A DNA stretch of 64,000 nucleotides from Prinia subflava (taxonomy: Eukaryota > Chordata > Aves > Passeriformes > Cisticolidae), in NCBI RefSeq assembly GCF_021018805.1, contig NC_086257.1, positions 15,496,693 to 15,560,692 of the forward strand. The letters run 5' to 3'. Below are positions 51,500-64,000 of this stretch, piece by piece. Every line of letters begins with the position of its first letter. Position 1 is the first letter of the stretch. Position numbers and translations under genes: made by a program. A model generated the notes under the pieces. The model ran no database searches, had not been told where the DNA came from, and saw only the letters and a program-made list of their open reading frames with translations.

Positions 51500-51815
51500 A
51501 CATCGGGTGCTGGGCTCAGTGCGCGGCGCTCACTCGGGCCCTCGCGCAGGCAGCGCAGCCCACAGGAATCCGTGCTCCTGGAGGCACACTTTAAACAAGC
51601 CAGGGGTGGGAGGACAGGGTGGCAAAGAGGTTACAGTCCTTCAGCTCACAGGACAGCTCATGGGAGGCCAGGTCTGCCTCTCTGTGTAGGTATAAAGCCC
51701 GCTCACAGGCAGGGCTTCCCAGGGAGGTGCTGCCTCGCCAACGCAAATCCCAAAGCGGCGGGCGGGCGAGGGGAGCGGGCAGGCTCGGTTCAGCTGGGAG
51801 CAGGCACGTGGGTGT
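51500..51815. promoter_or_regulatory. CpG-island-like block, possible alternative LPP promoter or first exon
   Basis: By eye there are about twenty CpGs in roughly 310 bp, in two clusters (51504-51573 and 51734-51810). One GC-rich run carries repeated GGCGGGC, an Sp/KLF-type motif, at about 51755-51781. A CACGTG E-box sits at 51805-51810, and TATAAAG lies on the plus strand at 51691-51697. On the minus strand, GGGCCCGA ends at 51534 followed by GTGAGC, a usable donor. A non-coding first exon joined to the acceptor above 30962 is therefore conceivable. It is the most CpG-dense segment in the window. Transcription is not shown by sequence alone; it could also be an enhancer or a GC-rich relic. 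Confidence 0.45.
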
Positions 51816-54800
51816 ACAAATATGTGTGTGTCAAGGCTGGAGCATGTGGGAACCGTGGCTGTTTAGTTAAAGACTCATTAAGAAACAGCAGACCCAGGGC
51901 CAATGTTCAAAGAGGAGCAATGCAAAACATTTCTCTGGAGAAAGATTAGCGTGTGTTCTTCTTTACACAAATAAAATTAAAGAGAGACTCATAATATAGA
52001 CAAATCAATTAACTTCTGAAAAGCCAAGGGCACTGCATGCAAGAGCAGACAAGAGGGGAAAAGCTTTGTTACAGGGCCACCAAAGCAGTGCATAGGCTTT
52101 CCACCCTGGAAAAGAAATTCATCTATTGCTGCATGAAGTTCTGATGTTAGTCCCAGCTGCATCATGCTCATTGTTATAGGGACACAGCTGCTTCCCTCCC
52201 AACACAGCCATACACACACCTATATATCACTGTAACCTTATGCACCAAGGGCTGGGATCATCTTTGCACAGACTGTGGAAAATACCTGAGGGCAGAGGTC
52301 AAAAGACTACAGGAGTGCTTAAATCAGCAGTTCCAGCCTAAAGAGTTTGAAGCTGACTCTCTATATAGGATACCCAGAACAGCACAGACCCTTCTGTCAC
52401 AATAAAACTTTCTGTGATGCAGCCCCATGTTCTCCCACAAATTTAACCAGGAATGCTCTTTGCAAAGCTAGTGTTTTCTTGCAATGATCTAATCTCACAC
52501 TAAACCTAACGAGAGACCAAACGCAACAGGTCAAGAGTCCAATTTCTCACAGAAATGAAGCTGAAAACCCAGTCAAGAGAAGAGAAATCAATCTCTTGCA
52601 CAGGACACAGAGTAGAAAACCAATCTGTCAGACACAGCTTGCTTCGCAAAATACATTTTATGATATGTTTTTGTCTTGAGAGGAGTTGTAAGCACCTGAA
52701 AATCTGACTTCACCACTCACAAATGCATTAATGTTGTTGCTCAAGTACTGACTAGAAAACAAAACCAATACTGTCTCATTTAGTTAACACAAGGACATAT
52801 TTAGCTAATATAACAATGGGCTTCTTCCTAGATTTCTTATTTACAGCAACCCACTGGGATGGTTTATTAAACCTAGTCAGGAAGGCTACCACAGAAAGAG
52901 TGAGACTAGCAGAAGAGGCACCATTAATCTTCCATATCCCAGCAACTGGGAAGATCAGGCCTTGAACTAGATTCTATGCTCTTGCTATTAATCTCCTGTC
53001 CTCTACTTATTAATCCCTGGTCTGTCTTTGTCTGTCAACGTTTATTAATGGCCCCAACTGTTTGCAGTAAACAGGATACTGAAATCTCATCTCCAGCTAG
53101 ACATAATTTACCCACCGAAAAATAAAAATCCACAAAAATTACACTCAAGAAGAGGGTAAAGGCAGAAAGTAGGGATGAATATTGTGTATCAAAAGAGAAG
53201 AATGTAAGCACAGTTAAGTTCAGTGACACAACAAAGTGAAGATTCACTGCTCCTGATTTTGGCCTGCCACACAGATGTCTCATGGTCCTAAGGTCATGTA
53301 ACATCAAAGCAAACAAAGAGGCTCCACTGGTCAAAACCACCAGGGGAGTTGGTCACTTATTCTCCACTTCTCAGCAGGGCTGCACAAGCTGCTTTCTTCC
53401 CCCCACTGCCACGACCCTGCAGCACTTCCAGCACCTTTCTGTCTCCTGAGGTGGCACAACTGAGAGAAGCTTGAGGACAGATCCACTGCCCTGACACTGG
53501 TCCTGTTCTGCAATCAAACCATTATATCATGGGATGGGTACACACATAATCCAGCAAGGGACTCCTACAATACTTCGAGGTGGTTCATCACCGTGATCCT
53601 TAAGTCACAGCTAAATTTCTCCAGTGAATTTGACAGAATTGGCAATTCTGAAGAATGAATTAATTTGCTCCTCACAATTATTTCTATCTGTCCACTGAAA
53701 CACAGCTAGATTCAGCTCACAATACAGCCAGCTCTCCATTATCATCTACAGCCTGCAGAGAGCCACGTCATGGATGGGGAATGAGCTCAGGTCCACAAGC
53801 AGGAAAGCTTTGTTCAAAAATGAGGTCAAAGCAACATGACCCACAAATTGTTCCCATGTAACATCCCCAATCTGCAGGAGGGCCTGCATGTTTGCTGCTT
53901 CCAAACCTGGACCCTAAAACAGTAAAACCACTTCAAGCCTCCTGGGCAGGCTGGCATCCCACCACCCCAGGCTTTGGAGAAATGCCCATCAGTTGCTGAA
54001 GGACCGAACATGGTCCTGAGGTCTTCTCACTGTCCCTAAACTCAGCAGTTGGCAAAAGCCCTGAGACTTGAACCATTCCTCACCTGGGAGCAAGGCTGTC
54101 CTGTCAGGCACCCGCTCAGACGTACAGACAGGCTCTTCCAAGGGACCTCTGTGGGTGCAAACAGAAAGGTCAGAATCAATGTTTTGCTCATCGTAAAAGC
54201 AGAAAGTAAATCAAGCTGGCTGTAACGCCTCGCCAAGAAAACAGCCCCAAAAGGGCACATAAGGCCAGCTGCCCTCCTGTACAGAGCAGACCACAGCCTT
54301 CTTTCCTCCCCTCTGACACAACTCATGTGTCAGTCTGTCCCTGTTTTGACCCATATAGGGGCTTTTCACACATTGGCAGCACAGATTACATCTGAGCAAG
54401 TGTTGGAGTAGCTGAGGTTTATTTGGAAGAGAAGCTACTTGTTTTAAATCACTGCAGAGCTGGTGAAAGGCACTGACGTAAGGGCTGCAGGTAACAAAGT
54501 CTCTTTCAAAGCCTGACCAGACGCCCTTCTGCCTCTCATGCTTAAAGGGCCTCTTCTTCCCAAGCCTCAGCCACTGCTCAAGGCCAAGCATGAGTCACTC
54601 CCACAGCATTGGCCCTGCCATGCGAGCATCAAGGAGCACCAAAGCAGAGATGGGATGTATTAAACACACAGTCATTGTGGAAAAAGAGTCAGGGTGGGAC
54701 AGCCCAAACCCTACCTCCACCTCCAGCTCTGGTTTCCTTTCTGGGTGCCTCCAAAGACACCCTATTAAAGAGAAAACATGGGGGTTTTTAAGTTACCACA

Positions 54801-57800
54801 AGCTTTTTTCAACCAGCAGTCTTTAATACTTCCAGTTTATTGATATCTGAGCTTACTCTGATGTTTTCTATTTCCTTTAATCTGTCCTGGAGAAGAAATG
54901 GGCAAGTTTAAAAAGTACTAGTGATGATTAGTGAAAGGTCCACCTCAGCATACCCCTGGTCTCCCAGCCCACAGGCTCCTGGTGTCACCAGGTCACCCCC
55001 AGCTCCTCCTAACTGCATCCTCCCCCCTACTTTCCTGAGATCAGCCAAGGATCAAAAGTTATTAAAGAGAAGGAGAGACACTTCTAGCCAGATGAATATA
55101 TTATTTTTTTAATGAAGTCAGGCTAAAACTCATTAGCCCCATCATCAGCAGTCTTGCTCAGGAGAACCAGGTCTGGCAGGGCAGCAGCTTTGCCCTCCTG
55201 GTCTGTGATGAAGGAAGGGCAGCAGAATTTCAGCAATTGCTTCAGATCCACGCTGAAGCACAAAAAGCAGAGAAAAATTTGCTGAGAACCTGCCCACACA
55301 GACACTGGATATTCTTTTCATATTTGCCATGACAAAAAATTCACGTTAACATTTTTGCAAGCACTGTAAGCCTGTATCAAGTATCAGCAAAGAGGCAGAC
55401 AGGTGTTCTGACCACAGAGGAGACAGCATATGCAAACAGTTTGGAATTTATTACTATTATTTTTTAAAGAGAGAAGCAAATCCAAGAGATTTTTCTGTGC
55501 ATGATACATTTTCTGCTCCCTGTTTGATGTTGCTTTCAGACTTCAGACTTCAAATAGCTAACACTAACCTATGTCTCAAGCCTGCTTTAAACTGATGTGC
55601 CTTATGTGACCAGAAATGAATGCATGGTGAATCACTTATGCCACACACAGTGGGGGTGATGAGCAGTGGTTCATGTCTCCTGACTGCTGCATGGACACGG
55701 GTAAGCTGGGGGAAAGGAGATCCCAGCTCTCTCTACAGCAGGGCCAGATAACTCAGCATCGTGCCTTTGCATTTTTGGAGCTGAGGTCCAGGTCAATAGC
55801 CCAACCACAAGTCAGAGAAAACAACCCAAGCACTGGCATTTTCTGCAAAGCGTGGAGAGAGATACATAATCTGCACAGGCTGCACTTCCACTCTCTCTTG
55901 CCTGCCTTTAGGAGATGCTTAAGAGAAGCTGAATTTTAATTAGTAGCCCCAGCCAAGGGAATCTGATCTTGACAGTAAGGGAAAGGGAGCGACCCAGAGT
56001 TACAGACTTTAGGCTATGTGGGTCCCAGCTCTTCGCTTCTCTGCTGACATTACTGCTTCCAGAAATTAAATCAAAACCCCACTTAACTTCACAGAGGTTG
56101 TAATTTGCATCTAAAGCACTGCCTAAGCCTCAGTTGTAATAAACAAATACAGCTCCACTGAAATCCAAGGAGTTATTCTGAGTTTGTCTGCTTACAGATC
56201 TGCAGAATCATAAACATTACAGCTCATCCAACCTCCAGCTAAGTATCTTCTAATAGAGGACCATTATCCTTGTCAGATGGATTGGGATAACTTGTTTAGA
56301 GCACTCTTGAATAGTCATTAGGATTGTTGGGTTTTGGTGGTTATATTTTAAGAATAAACCCCAGCAGCTATTAAACACTGGAACAAGGCATGTTAACAGT
56401 CCACAAACAGAGCTCCAGTGGAAATATAACTATGGTTTGGGATTTTCATTGGGAAATTGGTAAAATGGGGAGAAGACAGAAAATACAAAAACTAAACTGA
56501 GCCATGCATACACACTGTGAAATCAACCACATTATTTGACAGCTAATGAATGAAAAAGATACAGGGAGAAGAAGGAAGCAAAATCATGCAATTCTATCCT
56601 CCTTTTGAGCCTTATTAATATTTTGGGTTGAGTGCATAGACAAGATGTTGTGTGGCCAAGGAAATACAGATGCATTCTGCTGGCTGCCACTGTCCCTAAT
56701 AGCTGGCCTCAGGATGGACTCCACTCCCTGGAACTGTCCTCACCTCCTTGTAGTAAACCATCCCAGTGGCAAACCTGTGCTGGCTGTGCTCCCCAGGAGA
56801 AGAGCAGTTTTAGAGATCTCTGCCCAGGGATGAACACCACTATACCCATGCCATGGACACGCCATTATCTTTTTCAAACCATCTCACCACATGAGCTGGT
56901 TCCCTCCAGTGAAAGGCCACTCCATCTGCTGTAACCAATCTCCTGTTGATTGCTGCCTTGCCACAGCTTTGCTGATAAAGGAGAATTCTATTTTGTCTTG
57001 GTTTTTTCACTTCTCCTGACCCAATTATATTGCCAAGAATCAATTAACAGCCAAGCCTAAGACAGGGAGAAGTGAAGGAGTCTTGCTTCACGTTTTGCAG
57101 AAAATACACAAACATCCCAAGCCCTGCCATGGGATTCAGGTGCCAATTATGAAAAGCCATCAACATCTCACCACAAAGAAGTCCCTTTTAGCAGCTCCTC
57201 AACCTGCTAGCCTTCTGAAGGGTCAGCCCTGACCAGGACAACTCTGGGTCAGCCAGGTAGAGGGGCAGCAGGGAACATTTGAGTTATTTCCTCATCTGAC
57301 TTTCATTTTATTTATTCATCAGTCAAGGCAGGGAAGTACTCTGATCTACACATGTCCTGACATGGATCTGAAGCCAGTGTGTCAGGCAAGGCAGTGGCAC
57401 TGCCAGGTCCTGTGCTAGGAGTGTAACAAGGGCACTGTGGTGCCAGCCCCTATCTCACAGCCTTTGGGCTGCAGCATGGCAGCAGATGGGGCCACACATT
57501 CCAGCTGCTCTTCTGGGCTGGCACATCACCACTCTTGCAGGTATGGCTGTCACACCCACACAGGGGCCTGCAATGACCACAAGTCTCTCCTGGCTCAAAA
57601 GGTAAAGAGCAGGGAGTAACAGAGACACACAGACACTCCATACACACCCACCATCAGTGTGTGCTCAGGGGTGCTGGGAGACAGGCTTATTTAGAGCTCC
57701 ACAGAGTGCACTCCATCGTAATTCCCTCCTTCTCTTCCCTGGATGCAGCCTTAAAAATCCATAGCTCCAGACAGCTAGCCCACACACTGCTATTCCAGCT

Positions 57801-59559
57801 CAGCGGGGAGAGGATGAGCTCAATTTTGCCAGTCAAATTGGAAGGAATCAAAAAAATTTAGTAGTAGTATTTTGTTAAAAGAAAAGAAGCACGCCCCCAT
57901 CAAATCAAAGACAAAACAGAAGAAATGATATGGAGAAACAGTCCCTGCTACTGCTTCCATGGCCGAGAGTTGTTTCCAGTTGCAACCAAAGTTTGGGTAG
58001 CTCAGAGGCAGGAGGAGAGCCATCAGTCTGCCAGCATCACACAACATGGCACTGCCATCCTGTACCAAAGTGCCACTGAATCCTGACACCCTTTGGGAGG
58101 GGGTGTTTGGACATGCTGCCCATGGCTCCCCAGCCCTGCTGCAGAGCAGGATCTGCAGGGACAAACATCTGGGACAACTGCACATGTTCCTCTTGCACAG
58201 CAGATCAATAGCCACAAGGACACAGGAGCACCCAGCACATCCAGTACCAAGCAGGAAGGGGCTGCCAGCCCCTCACCAAGCCCCTGCCACACACAGTGGG
58301 CAGGTTTGCTCCCTGCTTGCCAAGGACTTCCTTTCCACCAGCCAACGTTGGAGCTTCCCAGAGAGACCAAAGAGAAAGTCAGGCATAGCTCAAACAAGCA
58401 CCTGGATCTACAAACAACAGATTAAATTCTCAAGCTACAAAACTATGTTTTAGCAAAAGTGCAATTGAACTCCATGTACTTGTTACATTTCTAAATATAC
58501 TCTGGTTGTCAAGACAACAAAGAGACTGATGGATCTCTAAAGTGTACTGTATCCATTTAATTGTCAGCATTTCAAACTGACTCAAGGAGGGAAAAAAACT
58601 GCTGCGTGATAAGTCTAATTGTCATGGTTACCACTGGCTAACCCCATAATAAAAATACATATATATTCTGGCTAAATGTGCCAAGCCATGTGAGGAGCAG
58701 ATGGGAGACATTCTCATTACTGCAACAGCCTCCACTGGAAAACTAAACTTGAGGAAAGATGCGAGAGACTTTACAGAGATCTCAGACACAACAGACACCG
58801 TGGGCTGCATCTTCCCAGTCGTTTGGCAGCAGTTCCTCAGGCTTTTCCGCTGTGCTGATCTGCCCCAAGCGTGTTGGGACAACCCACAGGGCTGGGGCTG
58901 CCTCACTTGGGAACATTCTGGTTTGGGGATCTCATCCCTCAGCAAAGCAAGCCTGGTATGTGAGTTGTTACTCCTTAAAAGCCTCTGGCAACATCTGATG
59001 TGCAGCCACCTGGGCTTTGCACTCCCACGCTCACCCCCTTGCTCTCCTCTCACCTGATGGATACAATATCCAAGCCCATGGGAATGGCTGTGCAAGGAGA
59101 CTGCTTCAGCCTGGATCTTCTGCTCCCACACTGCTAACAGCTAAACCAAGGGCCGTGTCCAGGCTTGGGGATGACAAAACAAGTGGAAAGAAACAGGCCA
59201 CTACTACACCAGCCTGAGGCTGAGTTGGGAAGTGTCAGTGACCCCCACCCAGCCTGTGCAACCCACCTGATAAACATGATTCAGCAGTGGGAAGAGCTCC
59301 ACTATTCACAAGAGGTCCCTCCTGAAAGGGGTGCTTTCCAAAAAGAACCCTTAAACATTGGCTTTTGACATGGATCACCTCCAAAATAACATCTGAGTTA
59401 TCTACCTGGATATGCAATGATTGTGGCTTCCTTCACTGATCAGAAATCCTTCCCTACACTCAATACTCACTTTTCTTTCATTAAACCAAAGTTAAAGTTG
59501 CAGGAAAAAGGCATCAGTGTCCTCCAGGTATGAGAACCAATGGAAAACAATTTACATTC
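51816..59559. other. Non-coding sequence, nothing firmly recognised
   Basis: About 7.7 kb without a supported gene or RNA. A weak CR1-like trace near 56.20-56.24 kb (AGAATCATAAACATTAC) was too diverged to call. Confidence 0.45.
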
Positions 59560-59644
59560 ACCTGGTGGGGACTAACTTAAGATTTGGACTCAATGAGCCT
59601 TGTGGGTCCCTTCCAAATAAAAATATTCTGTGATTCTGTGATTT
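59560..59644 (+). repeat. CR1 LINE 3' end fragment
   Basis: TTTGGACTCAATGAGCCTTG, TGGGTCCCTTCCAA and ATATTCTGTGATTCTGTGAT form a typical CR1 terminus, using the TTCTGTGA version of the terminal repeat. It is short and antisense to LPP. Confidence 0.87.
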
Positions 59645-62600
59645 CAATGAAGGGCAAGTTTGCAATTAGTCTGAAGCTTACCCAACATTTTTGACAGAAG
59701 TCATCTCAAAGTTGAATCATCCTTAAAATCTCCCCCAAACTGTTGCACTCCTTCACACAGATAAAAACTCTGCATCTCTGCTGTCAGACACTTCCAGGGA
59801 AACCATAAGGTGTTGCCTAAAACCATCTCCAAGAGAGCCACAAAGTAAAATCTGGTTGGAAAACACTGCTTAAGAGAAACGCCACTTTCCAAGCGCCTCA
59901 AGCAACACATCTGAGTTCGTGATATTTTCCTTGGAGCTTGCCCCTGCTCATTACCAAGATGAACAATTTCTGAATTCCAAATATGAGATTCTCAGTGATG
60001 TATAACGAACTTTCATACCTACCCATACAGTTATTGTGTGGTTCACCTCTCGTGCTGCTTCACAGAGTGGTCTGTGTGTGGAGATGGGCAGTGAATGTCA
60101 AAACAGAAGTAGCACAGTGGAGTCATCTCTGGGGCTTGTGTGAGAATTATTTCAAACAGTACTTAAATTAGGAGATTAAAACGAGTCTTGTGCACAAAGA
60201 AGCCTCTAGTCTAATGAAAGTCAAAGGGAACTAGAGGTAGCTGGTTTTTTACAAGTAGATGGGTGCACCCAAGCCAATGCAGCATCAGCATTTTGTCCCT
60301 AGATGATTTCAAAATGAACCCTTTCCCATAAGGAACTTCAAAGAGATTACAGTCCTGAGAGCTGCATCTGGATCTTAACTGAGCTGAAATCCCAAACAAC
60401 CAAAAGCTGAAAATCATGATTCTATTTCAACACCATACAGGTGCAGGAACCTAAGTTTGGTTTTCCTGTTACTGAAAATGCTTGCCTAAGGCACCATGCT
60501 TTTACAGTTATGGCTTTGGGACAACTGTTACATTCTGTACCAATAAAATATGTGCTCTCTGAAGCAAACTCCCCAGGATGACTCCTTTGCTTTGGCACAA
60601 ATGCACTCATTTGGTTTAGATAAAAGGATGTTCCCTTGCATCATTTTCATTTGATTTTTTTTTGTAAGATAAACAGTTAATTTTGCTAAATGAGTTTTCT
60701 GTTGCCATGACTTCACTGCAGACAAACACAAAACCATCAAGCTCCTTTTCCTTGGGCGCTGTTTTTTTTTAACCAGGTATTTGATCATCTTGATTCTCTT
60801 GCTTCTTTTCTCAACATCTGGATTCCCAGCAATATCCTGCAGTCAGACAGATACATAATGGCTATAGCTACTCAGTAAATTACAGAGATATTCCTGCACA
60901 TACTCACCCCCTCACAATCCACTTCAGCCAGCTGTGCCAATGCACCCTCTGTGACTCCACAAGCAGAGCAGCACTGCCTGCAACAGCAGGCAGCAAATCT
61001 CTCCAAATGAAACCCTAAATTTATGGGATTAGACCCTGAAAATCGTAATTCCCATGCTCCCACCAAGGGCCAGCTATCAGGTGCCTACCCAGCATCAAGC
61101 CGGGCTGTTGCCCAGGATTTTGCCCTCGTCCAAAACCAGAAGCCTAAAGTCTTTCCCACTGCCTCAGTTTCTCCAGTGGATGAAAAAGGCTGCACATGCA
61201 TCATCTGCCTCCATGGGGTGTTACAACACTGGCTGAGTTAATATTCATGGAGTACACTGGGGATTAAGAGTATTATAGACTTTACTGAGGGAGAGAGCTT
61301 TTTCTTTTTTAATGTTTGCATTGAATAGACAGACTAAGTAGAAACAGCATTTGTAGCCTACAGCCATTATCCTAGTAAATGGCTTATTACAGCACGCAGC
61401 CTACCAGCTCACCTCCAACCAGTCTCGCTTAAATGCATGTAGGTGGAAGTGCTGCTCATTCCAAAGAACTTTCTTTTTCACTGTCTGTCTGATGGAGACT
61501 CTGGATAGCTGGGCTCACAAGACAGGGCTTAGGATATAAATATTTCAGTATGAGCTTGTTGTTCAGTACCTATTTACGGCAATCACAGAACAATTAATTA
61601 CCTCCCATCTAAGACTAATTCCCGTCTCTCCCAAAAAGGGGGGGGAGTTTTGTCCCAAGACTTTCAATTTCCTGATGAGTCACAGCAGACACACTACAAT
61701 AAGCTCAATACTTCAATCAGACTGTTTCTTATCCAGATATATTCAATACATTACTAAGATGTGGAGTGTGCTATTTTAAGGACTGTTTTCAGGCATTGTA
61801 TGCATAATGCTTTCTCATCTGAACACGCGCTTTCTCCTGGATGAGACAGATGTACGTCCTACACCAGCATCCCTTCTGCTCCCCCAAATCCTATAGGTAA
61901 ATAAACACTGCAGAAGCTGAAAGTTAAGAACTGCACATTTGGTGCACTGATTTCTACAACGTGCAGCCCTCTCTCCCATTTCGCTAGTTCATTCCCTGCC
62001 CTTTGGCAACAAAATAAAGTATGTGACAGCAGCATCTGACAAGAAGAAAACATTCGCAGACTGCACGGGTTGCAACAAGTCCAAAGCGTCTTGCTTTCTT
62101 CATTTTAGGGCCAAGAATCATATATTTCTTGTTCTGCCCCAAGGAGCAACTCCGCATCCCTGTAGGAATCCTCAATTGTCCCCAGTTCCCACACCACCCA
62201 CTCACAAGCTGCTAGGCTCCATCAGGCAGGCAGCAGACACTGCCCAACCGCCAGAACACAGGTTATGGGGATCAGCAGGTGCACTGTTGTCCTCATTATT
62301 AGTTAATTTAACAGACTTAGATGTAATTTATTGTGTCAATCGGGCAGTTGTTCCCAGCTGGGCCATTTGAGCCTACGACAGGCACTCTGCCTCAGCCTGA
62401 CCACAGCCACCTGAGGAAAGGCCCCATCCAAGCAGTCTGTGAAGAGCAGGGCCCTGGTCACATCTCCCTGGACCATGGGCATGCCTAGGTTCTCACAAAC
62501 AATGCAGTTACAAGCTAAAAAACGTGTGGCTGTAATGACAAATAGGTTGAAGAAGATAATGTTTGGGTGACTGACTGGTACAGGTGACAGACAGCTGTGC

Positions 62601-64000
62601 TGCTCGTTGTAGGGCTGCTGCTGTGCCATCAAGGACATCGGCTCCTCTAAGAGCAGCCACAGCACAGACACCACCTCAAGACGAGCCCTGTGCTAAGTGC
62701 TAACAGCAGTTTTCCCCCTGGCACAACTGGACTGTGCAAGCAGTTTCTGCACAAACAGCAGCAGTGCCAGTTTCTGCCAAGCCCATGCTAATTGCAAGTG
62801 ATTCCAGCTCAAATGCTCTTAAGTCAGAAAGTATTTAGGTGATGTGTAACCAAGGTCTCACGTTTGTCTCATCAGCTCTCCTGTGGTGAATGAACCTACC
62901 ATTAGCCATGAAGATCTGTCACAGCCTCTTCCCTTTTTTTGTCCTTGGAAAAATTTTCTCATAAATTCTTATTTTATGCCAACAAAAGTGCAGAATATTT
63001 TTGATCCTTGCAATGCCCTCAGCCTGTTGGTGTAACTGAACTGTCACAGCAGCACAGAGGACATGGTCACCAGTACTCCATTCAAGGCAGCAGAGCCTCC
63101 AAGGCTCAGCAGCTCCTCAGGTGCTACTTTAAAAGTGTCAGTGTCTCCTCATTTATCTCAAAATCTGAGAGCACCCTAGGAATGTTCAAATAGTTTCACA
63201 AACTCTGTGAAAATGAAAAGGGTGAATGAGGAAGGATCATTTCACCTGCCCAAGCCCACTGTGGAAGGACCAAGAAAAGAAATAGACTGAGCTGTGTTTT
63301 AAGTTTTAAACATGGTAAATATCCTCTTGAGTAGGCTCAGCTACGTCACTTTAAGGTGAGAATAGTCACCTATATTTTATTAATTTCCATTAAATACACC
63401 ACTATCTTAGTCTGGATGCTTATTGGAAAGGCACCAGACTCCACAAGATTGACACTGACATTCACTTTGAGCTGCAGGTGACAGAGCAACACAACCCTGA
63501 ATACACACAAGGTCCCAGCTGGAATCTCAGCAGCTCTTCTCTCCATTTTTTGAGTACCCGTGTAAAGCTTTTTCAGGAAGTTTGCACTGGGCTGTCCAGT
63601 TCTAACCAGAACAGAAATGACTGCTACATTGTGCAGTTTTCCTCTCCCATGGATGGCAACCAGCTTCTTTGGAGAAAGCATCAGGCAGGAGCAGAGACCA
63701 CGAGCAGACAGCTTTGACCATGCTGCAGAAGGTGCCTGTGGAGTCACCGCCCCAAAACTAGGGCCAGTAACTTTCTTAAAACTAGTGTTATGAATAAAGA
63801 GAAAATACAGGACCACAAAAAAAATCCTCAACAGGGATCATAAATTATCTTTTTGTTTTTTGGGAGAACAATGCTAGTAGCATATGGGTCTGGAGCCTAA
63901 AGAGACAACTGAGGAGATTCAAGCTCATTTGATATTCTTAAAACATACCAGAACAGGATTCTCCCGTGCCAGGCAAGTCCACATGTCTTCCTGAAAAGCC
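59645..64000. other. Non-coding sequence to the window edge, nothing recognised
   Basis: No supported exon, RNA or confident repeat was seen. An open frame of about 150 codons near 63.4-63.8 kb on the minus strand lacks any domain and is probably accidental. Confidence 0.45.

Larger units (their letters stand above)
30963..64000 (-). other. LPP: LPP upstream non-coding territory (5' introns and possible non-coding exons)
   Basis: The start-codon exon begins with a splice acceptor, so the primary transcript must continue to higher coordinates. At least the first part of this stretch is therefore an LPP intron. Whether the whole stretch is intronic depends on where the untranslated exons lie, which cannot be settled from sequence alone. 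No second protein-coding gene, tRNA or rRNA was recognised. Open frames here are short, lack family resemblance and have no supporting splice structure. CR1 copies, simple repeats and the CpG block at 51.5 kb are listed separately. Confidence 0.6.

Noticed and set aside
56195..56245. Possible CR1 tail (AGAATCATAAACATTAC...)
   Set aside because: Only a few words match the CR1 terminus and the rest is too diverged to support a call without a repeat library.
58628..59131. 167-codon minus-strand open frame
   Set aside because: Overlapping frames on the other strand are equally long, no domain is recognisable, and there is no sign of a gene.
63370..63831. 153-codon minus-strand open frame
   Set aside because: No recognisable motif; the ends are low-complexity hydrophobic and lysine-rich translation of AT-rich DNA.
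1..64000. tRNA, rRNA, CRISPR arrays, complete retroviral genomes or toxin genes
   Set aside because: None recognised: no B-box-like tRNA core with matching arms, no regularly spaced repeats, and no gag/pol-like translation in any frame.

Overview
The window is animal nuclear DNA, most likely from a bird. Two coding exons on the minus strand match the N-terminus of the focal-adhesion protein LPP. They are split by a ~30.6 kb intron with consensus GT/AG junctions. The dispersed repeats are truncated CR1 LINEs ending in the short tandem octamer (ATTCTATG-like) typical of avian CR1. There are no signs of bacterial, plasmid or viral organisation. Nearly all of the sequence is intronic or upstream non-coding DNA.

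Layout: the gene reads right to left. The first coding exon (start codon at 30953) ends at 30761, and the second spans 143 to 31. The reading frame is continuous across the intron (phase 1: a single G in the upstream exon, GG in the downstream one). The rest of LPP, including the remaining proline-rich region and the three LIM domains, lies beyond position 1. Positions 30963-64000 lie upstream of the start codon. In characterised LPP genes this territory holds 5' non-coding exons and very large introns, and no second gene could be supported here.

Repeats: CR1 fragments lie near 9.1, 11.4-11.8, 26.6, 37.7, 40.6-40.9, 47.0, 48.6 and 59.6 kb, with a doubtful one at 46.5 kb. Simple repeats include a TG/TA microsatellite at 44.4 kb, an (AAAAAC)n/poly(A) tract at 39.1 kb and a 9-bp tandem repeat at 38.5 kb. 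Candidate regulatory DNA is a CpG-dense block at about 51.5-51.8 kb, an adjoining stretch packed with inverted repeats (51.1-51.24 kb), and a smaller CpG cluster at 20.56-20.73 kb.

I did not find a previously undescribed multi-gene system. The best leads are the CpG block as a possible alternative LPP promoter or first exon, the dyad-dense element beside it, and several short perfect hairpins. All are pattern-based and untested.
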